The notes beneath the pieces are model-generated. The model ran no database searches, had not been told where the DNA came from, and saw only the letters and a list, made by a program, of their open reading frames with translations. From the NCBI RefSeq assembly GCF_964204865.1, contig NC_135259.1, positions 7,388,974 through 7,452,973 on the forward strand: DNA of 64,000 nucleotides. The letters run 5' to 3'. The stretch comes from Styela clava (Eukaryota; Chordata; Ascidiacea; Stolidobranchia; Styelidae). The translations under genes were made by a program, and so were the position numbers. Numbering within the stretch: position 1 is the stretch's first letter; every line of letters begins with the position of its first letter. Below, piece after piece: positions 35,701-48,908 of this stretch.

Positions 35701-38700
35701 GGCAACAATTTTGCAATGGACGAACCGATTTTTCTTGTTTAACAGCAATGCAAAAGACCCGGGTTATTATTAGTCATTTTGTATTATTGAATAATACTTT
35801 TACGCGTATCCCGAATTATTTGGTCATTGAATAACATTGTTACATCATATCATTTCCCGATATGAGCAATGAGGCAAAATACAAACAATTAGCATATATC
35901 TCTGGGTAAAATAATATGCTACATGCCACACAAAACACGATAAAAGAATGACAGAAAGTAGGTTGTAGGACATTATATAAAGATAGCATTGCAAGCAAAG
36001 GAAATGATAATCATTTCCAGATGAATTTCATTGAATTTTTTGAAAAGTCCAACGTGCTTGTCAAAACGACAATAGACATCCAATACCAAAGACAACTATC
36101 GCCAGATTGTAATCATTCTTCTTTTGTTTACTTGTATTTGTCGAAGAATATACCGCACCCACACGACAAACCACGCAAAATGAAAGAATAACTTCCTAAA
36201 CTAATAATAGGACTTTTACGTAGTTTCACTATTTCGGTTTCTAGTTCTATTTAGAATTATTTATTTGTACATAAATTTATTCTATAGTAACACATTCACC
36301 CATTCGTGACATTTAATTTACAATCGATCAGTTGTGGCTCATATATGGTAGTTCTACTACAGAGGGCGCCCAGTTAATAATTAGCCTAATACAGTTCGCC
36401 CTTCTGGACTTTGGAATTTGAATGGATGGGATAGGCGTAGTGAAAGTAATAACGTGTGTTGGTATGTCCACCCCTATTTTGACCCTAGACGAAGAAATAC
36501 AAAGATATATCCACAGCCTGCAATAGATACAGTTGTTGCAAAATTTACCAATGAGAAAAAATAGCCCCAAGTCCATAGTCATCACAGAATATAATTGAGC
36601 CGTGGCGATGCGACTTTTTTTTATTATTCAAAAATTTTTTGTAACCATCTTCATATAAAGTGATACTTCAATTTTGACTAAATACAGTTCAAATTTACTG
36701 ATGGGTTCACGCATAAAGGTGACCACACTAAGGAAATGAGAGTACGATTTAAACTTCCTTTTGGCCTGCACTTATATGTTGGCTCTATATCTTTACATGG
36801 GATGGGAGTACTTTTTGAACGTCTGCGTGTGGAAGTATGTCAAGTTCTTGGATTTAGTGAAAGGCAATAAATGAAAACATTTGAAATATAGTTTCAATAT
36901 CACCTGGCAAAATTATTGTTGAACATAAGCAGATATAAGTCGACGTTTGACCTAATTTCTATTGAAATGATTCGTGCCTGTTGGATTTAATGAAATCCAT
37001 TGTCGTGAAAAGGATATGCTTTTCATGAAATACGATTGTAAAACCACTCACGTTTATGGATGGTAAAAGCGTGGCATTGAATCAAGTTGGTTTACAAAGT
37101 ACGATATGTCGTTGACGACGACTATTCTTTGACGTTTGAATGTTTTGTTCAATCGCTTGAGAACACATCGCGATAAGAAATGAATATCTTTGTTTATGGG
37201 TAACATAGAAGTGTGTTGTTGTCTTTGTACGATAGACAACTAAACACATAGGAAAGTAAACATTCAGGGCTTAAAATGAATGGATACCGAGCACCAAGGG
37301 GTAAAATCGACGACAAAACGGTCCCATCTCTACATCACATCTATAGAATTGCAAATGATAACAATACCTAATATTACACGAACTTTGCAGTAATATCTGA
37401 GGGGGTGATCTAATGGTTACGCAACATTCTTCAACAAGGCATGATGTCTATAGGTATTTTACGAATAGATCGTTTCCAATAATATATACCTCATGTAAAC
37501 ATATTAAGTAAACATTGGCACCTTAGCACAATAGAGACATGTCTCTTACTAAAATACGTGAGGCTGGCCATATTCATTTCTCTATTATAGCAAACCCATT
37601 TCTAAAGTTGATTTACCCATTATAGTTAGTAATCACAGTTTGAAGACCTGCGTTTTTATTTTAACGAAACGCTGTTCGCCATAGTACTATTGTGTTTCTA
37701 CAACGTGGGGGCTGCGGTATATTCAGTATTTCATTGGACGCCCTAGGAATATTAATTCTATGTGATTCAAACTGTTTAGCATATGACTTTCAGCTAAATA
37801 ATTCTATTCGGCGTTGAGATTTATTACAAAAGAGGAATGAAGTTTACAAGGTGGTCTGCATTTTGTAGTATGACAATAATCTTGACATCCTTAAATTCCG
37901 ATAATTCACATTAATCAACTTGATCGATTATTGTTAACACGGAAAATAGAAAATTGCAGTTTTACCTTTACTAGTGTAGGGTATTCGAACAACTTTTCCT
38001 TCGTCATTATACACCCAACCGTGGAACGGACACTCTAAGCAATCTCCGAGAACTCGTCCACCTGCTGCTAGGTTTCCTCCCATATGAGCGCAGTAAGCAT
38101 CCATCACAGTAACTTTACCAGATTGGCCGCGAAATACGGCAAAGTTTAGACCTGGGAAAATTTCAAAGTTTCGGGATTTTACTTGAATCTCCGGAAGCAA
38201 TTTTTAGAATTTTTTGTCCAAAATTGTTATTTATATTATATTCATTTCACTTTAAAGCAATAGCATGGCGAACAAGAGTACACTCCTGGATTAACTAATT
38301 TCTTGACCGATGATTATATAATAAAAAGATTATCGACCGTTATGCTAAATCACAACTAACACAAATCAACACGAAGATACTGAATATCTGTATTGAATAA
38401 TTAAAAATTGAAAAATTAATATTAAACGAAGTTGAAATACTTATGTTCGAAATCCATGGTAAAATAGATAAAGACGATCGATACATTGAAACGCTAAAAC
38501 TTTTAATTCTAATTTACTACAAGCAAAAGAACAATCAAGCATATGAATGCACAATAGTTTATAGTTGTTGTATGGAATGTGAGCGCGACATATGAGCTGC
38601 TAAACTAAGAAAAACGAGGATTAAAAAATGTTGTAGTTCAATTGTGGTTATGAATATATCTCATGTCATAAGGAAATAATCATATTTCATACCCATGGCA

Positions 38701-39825
38701 TGTACTTGCTTAACCTCTTTGCGTCGAAGTTGAACCGAATCGATGACCCGAAACCATCCATTTGGATAAACAGGAGGTATGTCTTGGCCCATTTTTCGCC
38801 TTTGTCGCATTAGGTTGGCAACTTCTTTTCGAGATAAATCTCCAGCTTCGTGGTTGATATACCTATGTGTAGAATATAGGGTTGAAAGCCATTTATGTCG
38901 AGTTAAATTTTAGTAAATAGAAGACTATTCATGGTCTATGACTCTATATTTACTACGGAATACAACAGAAATAGGGCTTATGAAACTTAACAAAGAGAAC
39001 AAAGAATTCAAGTCATTTGTACGTACACGAGTATAGTTTTTGTAGTAAACTGGCTCAAAAGATAATCAAAGACCACATTTTCGGCGTATGCCGGTAATTG
39101 ATCAAAATGTTGGGTAACCACAAATCTTTGAAACTGGCATTTAAGCATTCGACCGTGTAAATTGCTTTGATCTTATCATTTGACGAAAGAAGGGATTTTG
39201 CGACCAGTATGAAAATAATTACGCATATTAGATAAAAGTAACCACAGCATTATTGGAAAAAGTCCATCAATTGAAGTAATCCAAACCATAATTTTCATTT
39301 CTTGGTTAATTTGGCAAAAGAGTATGTGCCAAATCAAAAAGCTAGCATAATTTAACATTTTATTTATTTAAAAAACTACATTTTCTTTTTTTGCCATGCT
39401 GTTTTTTTGTGTTTGTATTTTGGGTAGAAAACTGACATGCAACCGCATATAAATTGTTCATTATATCCCAAGGTTTTCGTGGTCCTACGCATAAAACACT
39501 ACATTAATATGAAAATACTACTTAATACTTACCCTATATCTCCAAGTCTTCGTACCCTGTCCAATGGCATAAATAGCCATTGGTTTAGTTTTCGGACTGT
39601 CAGATATATAAGATACAGAATAAATAGTAAAATTGATATTGTAATTCCGTTCAATATTGTTGTTGAAAATCCGGTATTTTCAATAAATATCCGTTCGTCA
39701 GTTTCATTATTTTTAGAACCCACGGGGATAGAGATCTTTTGCACGAAATCTCCGGCCAAGTCCACAAGAGGCCACACCATGGCATCACCGACAACTGTGA
39801 AAAATCTTTGAGATAGACCACTCAT
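29730..39825 (-). CDS. nvd: Neverland/DAF-36-like Rieske cholesterol 7-desaturase, complete, 8 exons
   Basis: Coding exons on the minus strand: 39825-39533, 38862-38693, 38181-37966, 34353-34175, 32339-32214, 31961-31845, 30176-30003 and 29894-29730, giving 1440 nt and 479 residues. All eight junctions keep phase with GT/AG ends; the 38181 acceptor is the weakest. Exon 1 encodes a membrane segment (about residues 58-80). Exon 3 holds the Rieske [2Fe-2S] site, CAHMGG then CPFHGW. Exon 5 carries DLAHLSHLH, the D-x2-H-x4-H motif that binds the catalytic non-haem iron. The family converts cholesterol to 7-dehydrocholesterol in membranes and needs an electron donor. The C-terminal [11 protein letters not shown] is typical. 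Family members occur in insects, nematodes and several deuterostomes and are lost in mammals. Introns hold hAT remnants at 30563-30871, 31034-31744 and 32421-32651. The real substrate in this animal is inferred, not shown. Confidence 0.92.
30563..30871. mobile_element. hAT-type MITE in Rieske gene intron 6, 309 bp
   Basis: Ends CAGGGCTACTCAACT and AGTTGAGTGGCACTG are imperfect inverted repeats. Flanking CTCTATAC (30555-30562) and CACTATAC (30872-30879) agree at 7 of 8 bases, as for an aged hAT duplication. Confidence 0.85.
31034..31744 (+). mobile_element. hAT element with transposase N-terminus relic, in Rieske gene intron 6
   Basis: The ends CAACGGTGGCAAAC and TTTGCCCATCCCTA are degenerate inverted repeats, with both flanks TA-rich (ATATATAT and GTATATAA). 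Inside, reading from an ATG near 31219, one frame gives [20 protein letters not shown] and [16 protein letters not shown] second frame further on gives [18 protein letters not shown]. This resembles the start of FAM200/GTF2IRD2-like hAT transposases (a basic lead, then a BED-finger region). It is broken by stops and shifts. Confidence 0.7.
32421..32651. mobile_element. hAT-type MITE in Rieske gene intron 4, 231 bp
   Basis: The left end CAGCGGTGTGCAACC pairs with the right end GGTTGGACACCCCTG. GC-rich subterminal CGGCCCAC motifs are typical of this group. The flanking GTTTAAAC and GGTTATTA agree only partly, so the duplication is not certain. Confidence 0.7.
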
Positions 39826-41865
39826 TTTGGATTATCGTGGTGGATGAACGCGAGGTCCTGCCAGTATACTAATCTGCGTGCTGTGAAAAGAGCTAGTTAG
39901 TCGCAGTTGTCTCAACATTAGTCCTTGGTTTTCCAATACCCATCCCATAAAACGTTAAATATTAACACGCTAGAAATAAACCAATGTTAACACAAGAAAG
40001 GTTTATCGGCAACGAGAGCGTTGCTAGACTGCGAGAACGCGGATCAAATACGGACCCGCCCACGCATCGTGGTTCTGTTTCGTCCACTCTGGAATTTAAG
40101 ACGATGAAAAAGTACGTGAGAAACGAATGGGATATAAATGGTCAATTTCTCTTGTGTTTTGTTCTGACCAACTCACCGATACAATTGTTATGAATACGTT
40201 ACAAGAATAGGCCAGTGCATAATATACGCTGTTTTAAAACGTGATCAAGTATTAGTCTTCATTACGCTCGCATTTGAAAAGTGTTCCGACTGCAAATAAA
40301 ATGTCGGCACATTGGTCAATAGCATAATTATCGTGCGTTAAACTGCAAGTTGTCGCTTCATGCAGCGAGGAAAGGGTGTTTGGGCGGGATAGAATTAAAG
40401 CTTTAAATAACATAATCTTTTTGCTGTTATGTACAAGCAAAAGTCTTTTTTATTTACAAAAAACTATACTTTTGTTCGAATGCTTATGATTTACGTTGCA
40501 GAACTGAATTCATTTTCACATATCAGCGTCAATCAATATACACATTAGAAAATATCAAAAAATTGAACAAATTTAGACTAAAATGGCTAGAAGTTGATAG
40601 CTTTCTTCACGTTTTAAAATAGGCTATATATACTTGTCAAATGACGGCTCTGTACAAAGCACTACTAATTAGAGGTAGAGAGTGTCGGGTTTGTGCGTGT
40701 ATGAACCATATTTGCCGGTATACCAATAAGCGAGAAAGACCGTTGCCACGCAAATAAAATTAGGAATTTCTTTAGGAATCACAAGACCCCTTTTGTCTTC
40801 CGCTCTACGACCGGCCCACTAGCGCCATCCCGAAATGCGAAGTTTTTTGTGCATCTCGCGGACGTCTTCAAATGGTGGGTCCTTCAGCGTTTTCAAAGAG
40901 AAAGCGGATGTATTTCGAAAACATTGTGATGACGCACGTCCGAGTTCTTGTCGTTAGAATAGTATGGCTAGTTCTACCACTATTTTCTTTTAAGTAATGG
41001 TATTTGATAGTAACGAAGAAAGTGTAGAATGCACGCTTAAATTGGGGACAATTATAACTAGTCAGCACTGAACACTCACTCTTAATCAAAAAATGTATGA
41101 ACATTTTTGATATACATTGCCAAAACGCGAGTGTTTTCCTGCAATGTAATTTATAGCTACATATAGGTTAAATTTTGCTGAAGATACTTTTACAATGTTA
41201 TAACGAAACCAATGGAAAACGTTTTAAAGTGCGTCTTTCAAACCAATTTCAAATGCATTTAAAATGACACTGATTGGTGGAAATTTAAAAAAATCATAAT
41301 ATAATAAATGACAAAGAGACATTAACATATCCCCACAGTTAGCATTAAGCAATTCAGTCGAATAATGGATGTCCCCTTGTTTGCCTATATGCAGATTGCA
41401 GATATTGCCATATTTTTCAATATTACAGAGCCTAAACAAATCCGAGTTCTCGATGGTTCACCGACTCTCAGCGTATCCGGTTTGAGCTGCACAGTTGCAC
41501 ACATAAGATCTCGAGACTAGTATCTCGTATAGCGATGGCCACCAGAATGACTGACAGATGACAATGATGATATATTTCTCCCATCATTTTGTTAAAGTGC
41601 GCTACACTCCATTCCGGACAAACTAAGAATGATTGATGCGAATTGCTGCAATCAGCTCGGTACGTCATCGCAGGGAACTTTGTAGCGTTGACATTGAATA
41701 GGGTTGGCATATCACGATTCCTAAATCATGATATTTTGGCCATTCATCGTCCAGACTCCGGGATTATTTCGAATAAAACCTAAAATTCTTAATTTGGTGA
41801 TTTGGCTTTCATCAATCATTGCCTAGTCAGTTATTATGAATTTGGAGTATTAGCATATTTTTTGG
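39826..41865. other. Intergenic upstream of the Rieske gene
   Basis: Presumed promoter side of the Rieske gene, but no specific element could be identified. Open frames on both strands have no known domains. Confidence 0.35.
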
Positions 41866-42035
41866 TACTCCCGTAGTTTGTGAACCAAGACGGCGGACAC
41901 CGGAACATAGTATGTGTACCAGGTTAGGGTTAGGCCATAGTTCCAGGTACAAATACCACGGGAGTAGTAACCCTAACCTGGTACACATACTATGTTCCGG
42001 TGTCCGCCATATTGGTGCACATACTACGGGAGCGC
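41866..42035. mobile_element. Palindromic MITE, family P copy 2
   Basis: Two inverted arms of about 70 bases around ACCACGGGAGTAGTAACCC. The arms carry GGCGGACACCGGAACATAGT and TGTGTACCAGGTTAGGGTTA. Arm identity is very high, which suggests recent activity or gene conversion. Confidence 0.85.
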
Positions 42036-42188
42036 CGATTTTTTTGTTTAGGAGAAATTCGTGGTTCGCCGGCCATAGGCCCCAATCATTGCAATTGCTT
42101 ACAAATATATATATATTACACATGTCTAAAATACAACGCAAACCCAACTTCACGTTTTAAATGAGACTATGCGGAATTTTATATAACG

Positions 42189-42878
42189 AATTACATTTTA
42201 CAGTCACTCTGAATGAAGTGAACGGAACTGTAGTTGAATGGGTGCCGAATGGATGAAGTCGGGCACTGTGCAATTCGACCAATTGTTTTGTAAGCATGAG
42301 AGTCGAGCGTTCTTGAATGCTTTAAACTTTAAATATGCAAAGTTAATCTTCATGCAATCGAAGAAACAGCATTCCTACCGTGTTTCACCGAAAATAAGAC
42401 AGTGTCTTATTTCAATATTCTTTTGAAAAATACCTCTAGGGGTTATTTTGGAGGATGTCTTTTATTTACAAAGTATAGAATTACGAGATTCCCAAATATA
42501 CAAAATATGAAAACCGATATCCATTTACTTATAATTACATTTTACAGTCACTCTGAATGAAGTGAACGGAACTGTAGTTGAATGGGTGCCGAATGGATGA
42601 AGTCGGGCACTGTGCAATTCGACCAATTGTTTTGTAAGCATGAGAGTCGAGCGTTCTTGAATGCTTTAAACTTTAAATATGCAAAGTTAATCTTCATGCA
42701 ATCGAAGAAACAGCATTCCTACCGTGTTTCACCGAAAATAAGACAGTGTCTTATTTCAATATTCTTTTGAAAAATACCTCTAGGGGTTATTTTGGAGGAT
42801 GTCTTTTATTTACAAAGTATAGAATTACGAGATTCCCAAATATACAAAATATGAAAACCGATATCCATTTACTTATAA
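42189..42878 (+). repeat. Exact 344-bp tandem duplication
   Basis: 42189-42532 is repeated at 42533-42876 with no difference I could find. Each copy contains the same 62-codon frame (42238 and 42582), which looks non-coding. Each copy includes the left terminus of the element described at 42720-43084. Confidence 0.92.
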
Positions 42879-43084
42879 ATAAAACATTTTTATTTGAAAA
42901 AATAAAACTGCTAAACATAGATTATTAATCATTTACAACGAGTAGGAAAGATTTCTTGCTATCACTAGATCAAAAAAAAAAAAATTCGCGCTTTCGACCA
43001 AGACACTAGGTCCTATTTTTTTAAGGGCATATTAAAATCATTTTTAAAATTCAGGCTAGGTCTTATTTTGGGGGAAACACGGTA
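42720..43084. mobile_element. MITE-like element with TACCGTGTTTC termini, left part duplicated
   Basis: The left end TACCGTGTTTCACCGAAAAT and the right end ATTTTGGGGGAAACACGGTA are inverted repeats. The left end occurs twice (42376 and 42720) because of the 344-bp duplication. TA dinucleotides sit at both outer ends. No coding content. Confidence 0.7.
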
Positions 43085-43854
43085 TATTGCGAGATATAAA
43101 ATCTGGGTTCTGTAAATATTGCAAACAGCATAATGACACTCATCGGACAACTTTGAGAACAAATTGTCCAAGCGTTGAATAATCAATCTTTTTATGATTA
43201 ATTGTTGAAGTTTTGTTAACAGTATTTGGCAAGCAACGTCCTTCTCATACTGATTCTCGTAATCTGCACATTTTATTGCTACTAATTACGCAACTGTTAT
43301 ATCAACTTCTTACAGTCGTGATTCCAGCTTTCTATAGCGACTGCTTGCAGGCATAATCTCGACCTTTTTCCTCACACATCTACCCATGCTCAGCCTAAAA
43401 CTGAGATCCTAAACACAGTATTTTGCATATGGTACTGGCGCTGCAATGAGAGGGACTATCTGTAAGTCGCTGGTCGAAATGAGTGACGTGCGTTCAATAT
43501 GAGTCACGCGTTGCTTCCTTTTCACAAATTTGTTAAATTAGCCTAGATATACCTTCATAAGACCTACAGGCATGCTATTGGTGTAATCGAATAACATCAA
43601 AACTGGAAAGAGCCGCTCTTAACAAAATCGGGGTAACACAACATTGTTATATCTGTCCATGTAAAAATAATAAGGGGCTTAATCTGCCCCGGAAAGGGCC
43701 CATGTCGTGAGTTCTAGGTCCAGTCGAGTATGATTCCCATGAAACTGGCAGGACAGCAAACAAAATACAAGGTAAGCAGTGCTAAGCCCAAACATGAAAT
43801 TAAGTTATACTTGCGTAACACGAGTACGCGTGACTGTCAATTTTGCTTGTACTG

Positions 43855-44147
43855 TGTCAAAACTGCTTACTAAATGGACATACTGTATACACTACCGTTA
43901 TCACAGAGAATTCAATTTATTCGCCTTCTCGAAACAATAGGACGAAAATGGAAAACTGATTCATATTTGGAGAATTTTTGTAACGGGAGATTTTTCTGCA
44001 TGTCAAAACTGCTTACTAAATGGGCATACTGTATACTTGGTATGTCAACACTATCGTTATCACAACAACGAATTCAAGTTCTTCGCAATTTCGAAAATTA
44101 GAAACTGATTCATATTTGGAGAATTTTTGTAGCGGGAGATTTTTCCT
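43855..44147. repeat. Diverged tandem repeat, period about 146 bp
   Basis: Two copies share AACTGCTTACTAAATGG, TATCGTTATCACA-like and TTCATATTTGGAGAATTTTT blocks in the same order, starting near 43861 and 44007. Confidence 0.75.
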
Positions 44148-46133
44148 ATCCATGACAGAGAATGTAAAATTCAGCATAATGCAGAACCTTGTCAAAATTA
44201 CTCATATCGTAGGATTTATCCTCACCAATATCATTGTACTTACATATGAATTGCATTTTTGTTTCCCGACGTAGAAACTGTATATGTATGCATACTCAGT
44301 ACTAGCGATGTAAGTTGTTTTTCCCAATCGAATCAGAATGTTTCAACATCATATTAAATGCTAAAATTCTATAAATTTGGAACAACTCCAGGATAAATTG
44401 TGATTAAATTAATATTTGTGCCTTTTAAAAAGAAATTTTCTCGAAAAAGCTAGGATGGGATTTTAAATATTTATCCCGGAAGAGAGGAAAGTCGATAAGA
44501 CGGAATTATATGTACAACCTTTTGCTTGATTTTATGTACGGTTATCGTATACTGGCAGAAACATAAAAAAATTTAAGGCTTATTTTGTCCAGATTATTCG
44601 CAACACATGATAGGGAACTCATGACACCGTCATTGAAGATTATCCTATACTTTATTGCCATGCGAATGACCTTTTCTAAAAAAGGCCTATCGAGATACCA
44701 TTCACTTACAATAATTCCACAGTTATAGTATAGGAAGGAAAGTTCACAATTGCAAAGGAATATATTAAAAATATATCATACAGATAGAACAGTGTAGCAC
44801 AGAATAATATGTTTCTTTAAAGATAAGAGCAAATCATCAGTTAATAGTACCCAACGTACTTTACATAATAAATAGCATCTTTTGCAATGAGCAATCAAAA
44901 TACCACTTGCTCGAAAGTTCCCCTTGGCACACACACACACACACAGAAATACAATGAAACTTGACACTGTACAACTCCCGTTGTTCATATGGCTATTCAA
45001 TAAAATAGCCAGCTGGGCAAAATACCAAATAGGAGCACTGAAAAATTTTAGGTAACAGGCCATATGTATAAGCGGAAAGTATAAATTCTGGATGAAGTAG
45101 TGTTTCCTCTATGAGGCAGAATGAGGGAAATTTTCAAATTGTGGCCCAATACATTCTATGCGAATATATTGTGTAACTGTAATGCATCAACCAATTTCAA
45201 AAACAATATGGAAGTACTATATCAAAAAAAGTTTGAATATGAGGATAACCATAAAATATTTTCGGATTCTTTTCACTAAGAAAATAAAACTGACACAAAC
45301 CTTTACATTGCAAGCTTACCAAAGATATCACATTTTATGAAGTGGTTAGATTACCCAAGAATTGGCCTAAAACGTCAACTAAACTTGACAATTCAAAAAT
45401 CAATTTGGTCCGATTCAACTTTTACGAACTCCAATCAACATTTAAAAACTCAAAATGTACTTACTCATTTATAAATTTAAAAGAATACTATTGTCATTTC
45501 ACAATGATCGAAATACAGTATACACACTACTTTTACTACATAAAAAGAGATGCACCAAATTTTAACGAAACAACAAAGCATAGAAAACTTGGCAAGTAAA
45601 TCCGTCATTAAAAAAGTATTCTGGAATGCTTATGAGGGAGTGAAATATGCCAGATGAAACACTTATCTATTGATGAATGTGATATAACAAAATCCACAGA
45701 ATCAAAATCATGCAGTGTCAAAATCAGTATAATTACAACAATAAATTTATTTACATAAAAAAGAGAAAGAGTTGAAAATAGATTATCCTAAGAGATTGAA
45801 ATGTTCGTCTGCCTCAGAATTTCAGTTAATTTTTATAGTTATAAATATTCTTTATGGCATCAAAGTTATATATATCTGCTATTCGAAAAAAAATCCAGTC
45901 TATTCAGAACAGGCCAGAAGTAGTATTACAGAAATAGTGTTGTGTTGGTGTTGGTGTACAGAAAGACTATTTAATCATATAGAATAGTCAGCATTATTCC
46001 TGCAACATCATCCTCTTGTTATACACATACTAATCAAATCCTAAAGTCAAATCCAATAGCGCAAAGACATAGAGAATAGATTGGTAGTTAGTCTTTTGCA
46101 ACCACAACTAATAGTTATTCAGAACATTATTTG
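44148..46133. other. Intergenic, no gene recognised
   Basis: AT-rich, with a short (CA)n tract near 44929-44944. No frame has a recognisable domain. Confidence 0.4.
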
Positions 46134-46243
46134 GTGCTCCTGAATGGTGTGCACCAAGATGGCGCACAACCTTAACCCCAAACTGGTACACATACTATGT
46201 TCAGGTTGTGCGCCATCTTGGTGCAAATACTTCAGGAGCTCCC
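46134..46243. mobile_element. Palindromic MITE, family P copy 3 (divergent)
   Basis: A compact inverted repeat with GTGCACCAAGATGGCGCACA at one arm and TGTGCGCCATCTTGGTGCAA at the other, ending in GCTCC/GGAGC. The core differs from the GGCGGACACC version, so this is a subfamily. Confidence 0.75.
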
Positions 46244-46767
46244 ATTAATATTTATACATCCCACAAACGATAATAACTAATACGAAAACTGGACAATAAA
46301 ATTTATGATTGCAAACCAAGCGTCTTGAAGAGTTGAAATCGGGTATAACACTCTCCAACTCTGTCACCCAGGCATAAAAGACAACAAATTTTTCTGACAC
46401 ATGCATGAACCATACTACCCATCAGTACCTTGGATCACAAATTTGGCATGAGAACATAATGTATCGCTTGTATATACTGTAAGTTCCAATAACAGCACCA
46501 ATGTACGAAAACAATAAGTCGTATAAAAAGATATTAAAAAAATGTAAAATTTATATATATCTAACTTTTATATAGTATAATAATTTTTAGCTGATTTCAG
46601 CTTAAAACAATTGCTTATGAACTACTGCGGTTCATAGGTGGATCAAGTATGAGCAGTATATCCTATTATTGACCCATACTTATGATGTTGATAAATTAAC
46701 ACATTCTTTCAAATGGTAAAATGTGCAATTAAAAACAAGTATTACGCAATATGCAATATTGATCTCT

Positions 46768-48908
46768 TTATCCAGATGGTAATTGATCAGACAACCAGGT
46801 TATTCCTTCTTGCAATCCATCACCTGTTTTTGCATTGCTTGCACTAAATAAATCATAATTTATTCATATTGCTTAAGGAATGTTTAAACCTTTTTTTTTT
46901 AATTTAGAAATAAATAATTCCCACGCAGCGTGATAATTTGGATTGAAGTATTGAGCCAGGGAGAGCAAAATCTGAACAATTTACTATTCTGAAATAAAAT
47001 ATTCGAATATCACCTTCGGATACATACAAAACTTGGGTCATCTTCAATAAGAACATTTAAAAAATCATAATCATGAACATAAAGACAAATGCGGGAAATT
47101 ATGGCCTATGTATGGTACTTTGAAATCCTTGATATTGATAATCTACACTCAAAGGCCCAATAGATTTTGTGGCTTATTAAAATATATTTCTAACTATATA
47201 AATCATTATTTTCTTACCATATATGCCATGGTTTGTTTTTAATATGGTCTAATCCAAGAAGTTGAGAACATTTTACAGCCGACAATGAATCTTGTAGATC
47301 CATTTTATTTGCGTAAAACAGTATTGGAACCTTTCTCATCTTTATATCTGAATATAACAAAACAAACCCAGTATTACATGTTTAGATGTTAAAGAAATTT
47401 TTAAACATATTTGCTACTGGATAAACAATATTTTCAAGAATGCACATAACTTATGTGTATAAACTAGTAAAAATTAGAAAGTTTCAAGCAAAACAATGAC
47501 ATACATATAAGTATGAAAAATACAACAGTGCTGTAGAATGAGTAAAAATTCACACCAGACACTATGAGCATTTAAAAACTTCAATTCTGATCCCTACACC
47601 CAAATTCGATCCCAAGATCAAGGAAATATAGACTCGACCAACACCAGCTCGAGATAACAAAATCTTGACTACAAACACTTTGGCATATGCCAGCCTTGTC
47701 AAATTGTTTATTGAGAATGTTTCAAAACCGTCAGAAATCAGAATGCTTATTTAGATTTCAACGTAAATGTTGACTTTACCCCAGTTAGAAATAGAAAGAT
47801 GGAATTTCCAATCTGACCCTGAACTTTTAAAATTTCTACATCAGTTCTGACTTCAGAGGTTTGAAAATAGGTCTCCGGCTAGGAATTCAATAGAATATTC
47901 AAAAACTGTCTCCATAGCCCCAAGGTAGTGAAGGCATATGAATGTGCAAATGATTATTACTTTTATCAGTGAAAAAATTAAAAAACTTTAAAATATTCAG
48001 TTCCCAACCAGGTTATATAAAAAGTAATACTTACCAACATGATTTAACAAATGATCAAGTTCATCTTTTGCGACAGCCATTCTCAGTTTATCAGCGCTAT
48101 CTAACACAAATATGATTGCATGTGTTTCTTTGTAATAATGTTCCCACAGATTACGATATCGTCCTTGTCCAGACATATCAAAGACCGTAAAGGATATACT
48201 GAAAAAAAGGATAATGTTATGCCTGTTTTTTTGCAATTGCATTTCTTTAATATTGTTAAAAATCTAACTTAGCACTTCTATAAGTTCAATCATGAAGCCG
48301 AAATAATGGTTTAGCTCAGCGTTTTTCAAACTTTTCCGATTCGTGGCCCCCTTTTACAGACTTCCAGCAATCTGAGGGCACCTGTGCTTCTATAAAAATA
48401 CATGAATTTGCGTTATATTTTTCGCCTGTGTATAATAAAAACCAGCGAATGAGAGCAAGAGGAATAAATGCATCATACTGGTAGACAATTTACTTTAATA
48501 TTGCAGGAATTGGAAAAGGCACGGTATCGTATCTATACAAGGTCTTTGCTCATGCCCCCCACTCTATACTAAGCCCCCCCCCCCAATAATTTGAGTATCT
48601 AATTCAAAACATGTATGGTATGGTAGAACAATACTAGACTATGTGCTCTAATTTATCTACCACTGCAAAACATATTTCGGGGTAATTGTATACCGTAACC
48701 GTAATAAAAACAAAAATACGAACCTAGAATTGTTGAATTTTTCAACAGTAAATCCAACAGTTGGGACAATATCTTGACGTTGTGTATCGGGAGGCTTCAA
48801 ATGATTTATGACAGTTGTTTTTCCGCTGTTGTCTAAACCTATGCACAAAATGCTTGCTTCTTTTTTCTTCATACCCAGCCATTTTCGCAATTGGTCAAAA
48901 AGACCCAT
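46768..48908 (-). CDS. ARL6: ADP-ribosylation factor-like GTPase 6 (BBS3), complete, 4 exons
   Basis: Minus-strand exons 48908-48724, 48198-48035, 47347-47218 and 46843-46768 total 555 nt and encode 184 residues (human ARL6 has 186). Features in order are MGLFDQL with Gly2 for an N-terminal lipid or membrane helix, P-loop GLDNSGKT (24-31), switch I PTVGF, switch [15 protein letters not shown] guanine-binding motif and the CASNAKTG motif. The [20 protein letters not shown] stretch is diagnostic for ARL6 rather than other ARLs. In its GTP form ARL6 recruits the BBSome coat to membranes for ciliary cargo transport. The predicted start lies 562 bp from the divergently transcribed RPP25-like gene. 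An upstream in-frame extension to 49175 has no family support and is treated as 5' UTR. Confidence 0.95.
48317..48600. mobile_element. hAT-type MITE remnant in ARL6 intron 1
   Basis: Begins CAGCGTTTTTCAAACTTTTC, a common hAT-type terminus. The far side holds GCCCCCCACTCTATACTAAG and a C-run, then ATTTGAGTATCTA as a poor right end. Boundaries and target duplication are uncertain. Confidence 0.5.

Noticed and set aside
42238-42770. Two identical 62-codon frames
   Set aside because: They are identical because of the 344-bp duplication and run into a MITE terminus; not evidence of a gene pair.
42189-44147. CRISPR-like array from the adjacent tandem repeats
   Set aside because: Only two copies of each long unit, no short repeat-spacer pattern, and the genome is eukaryotic.
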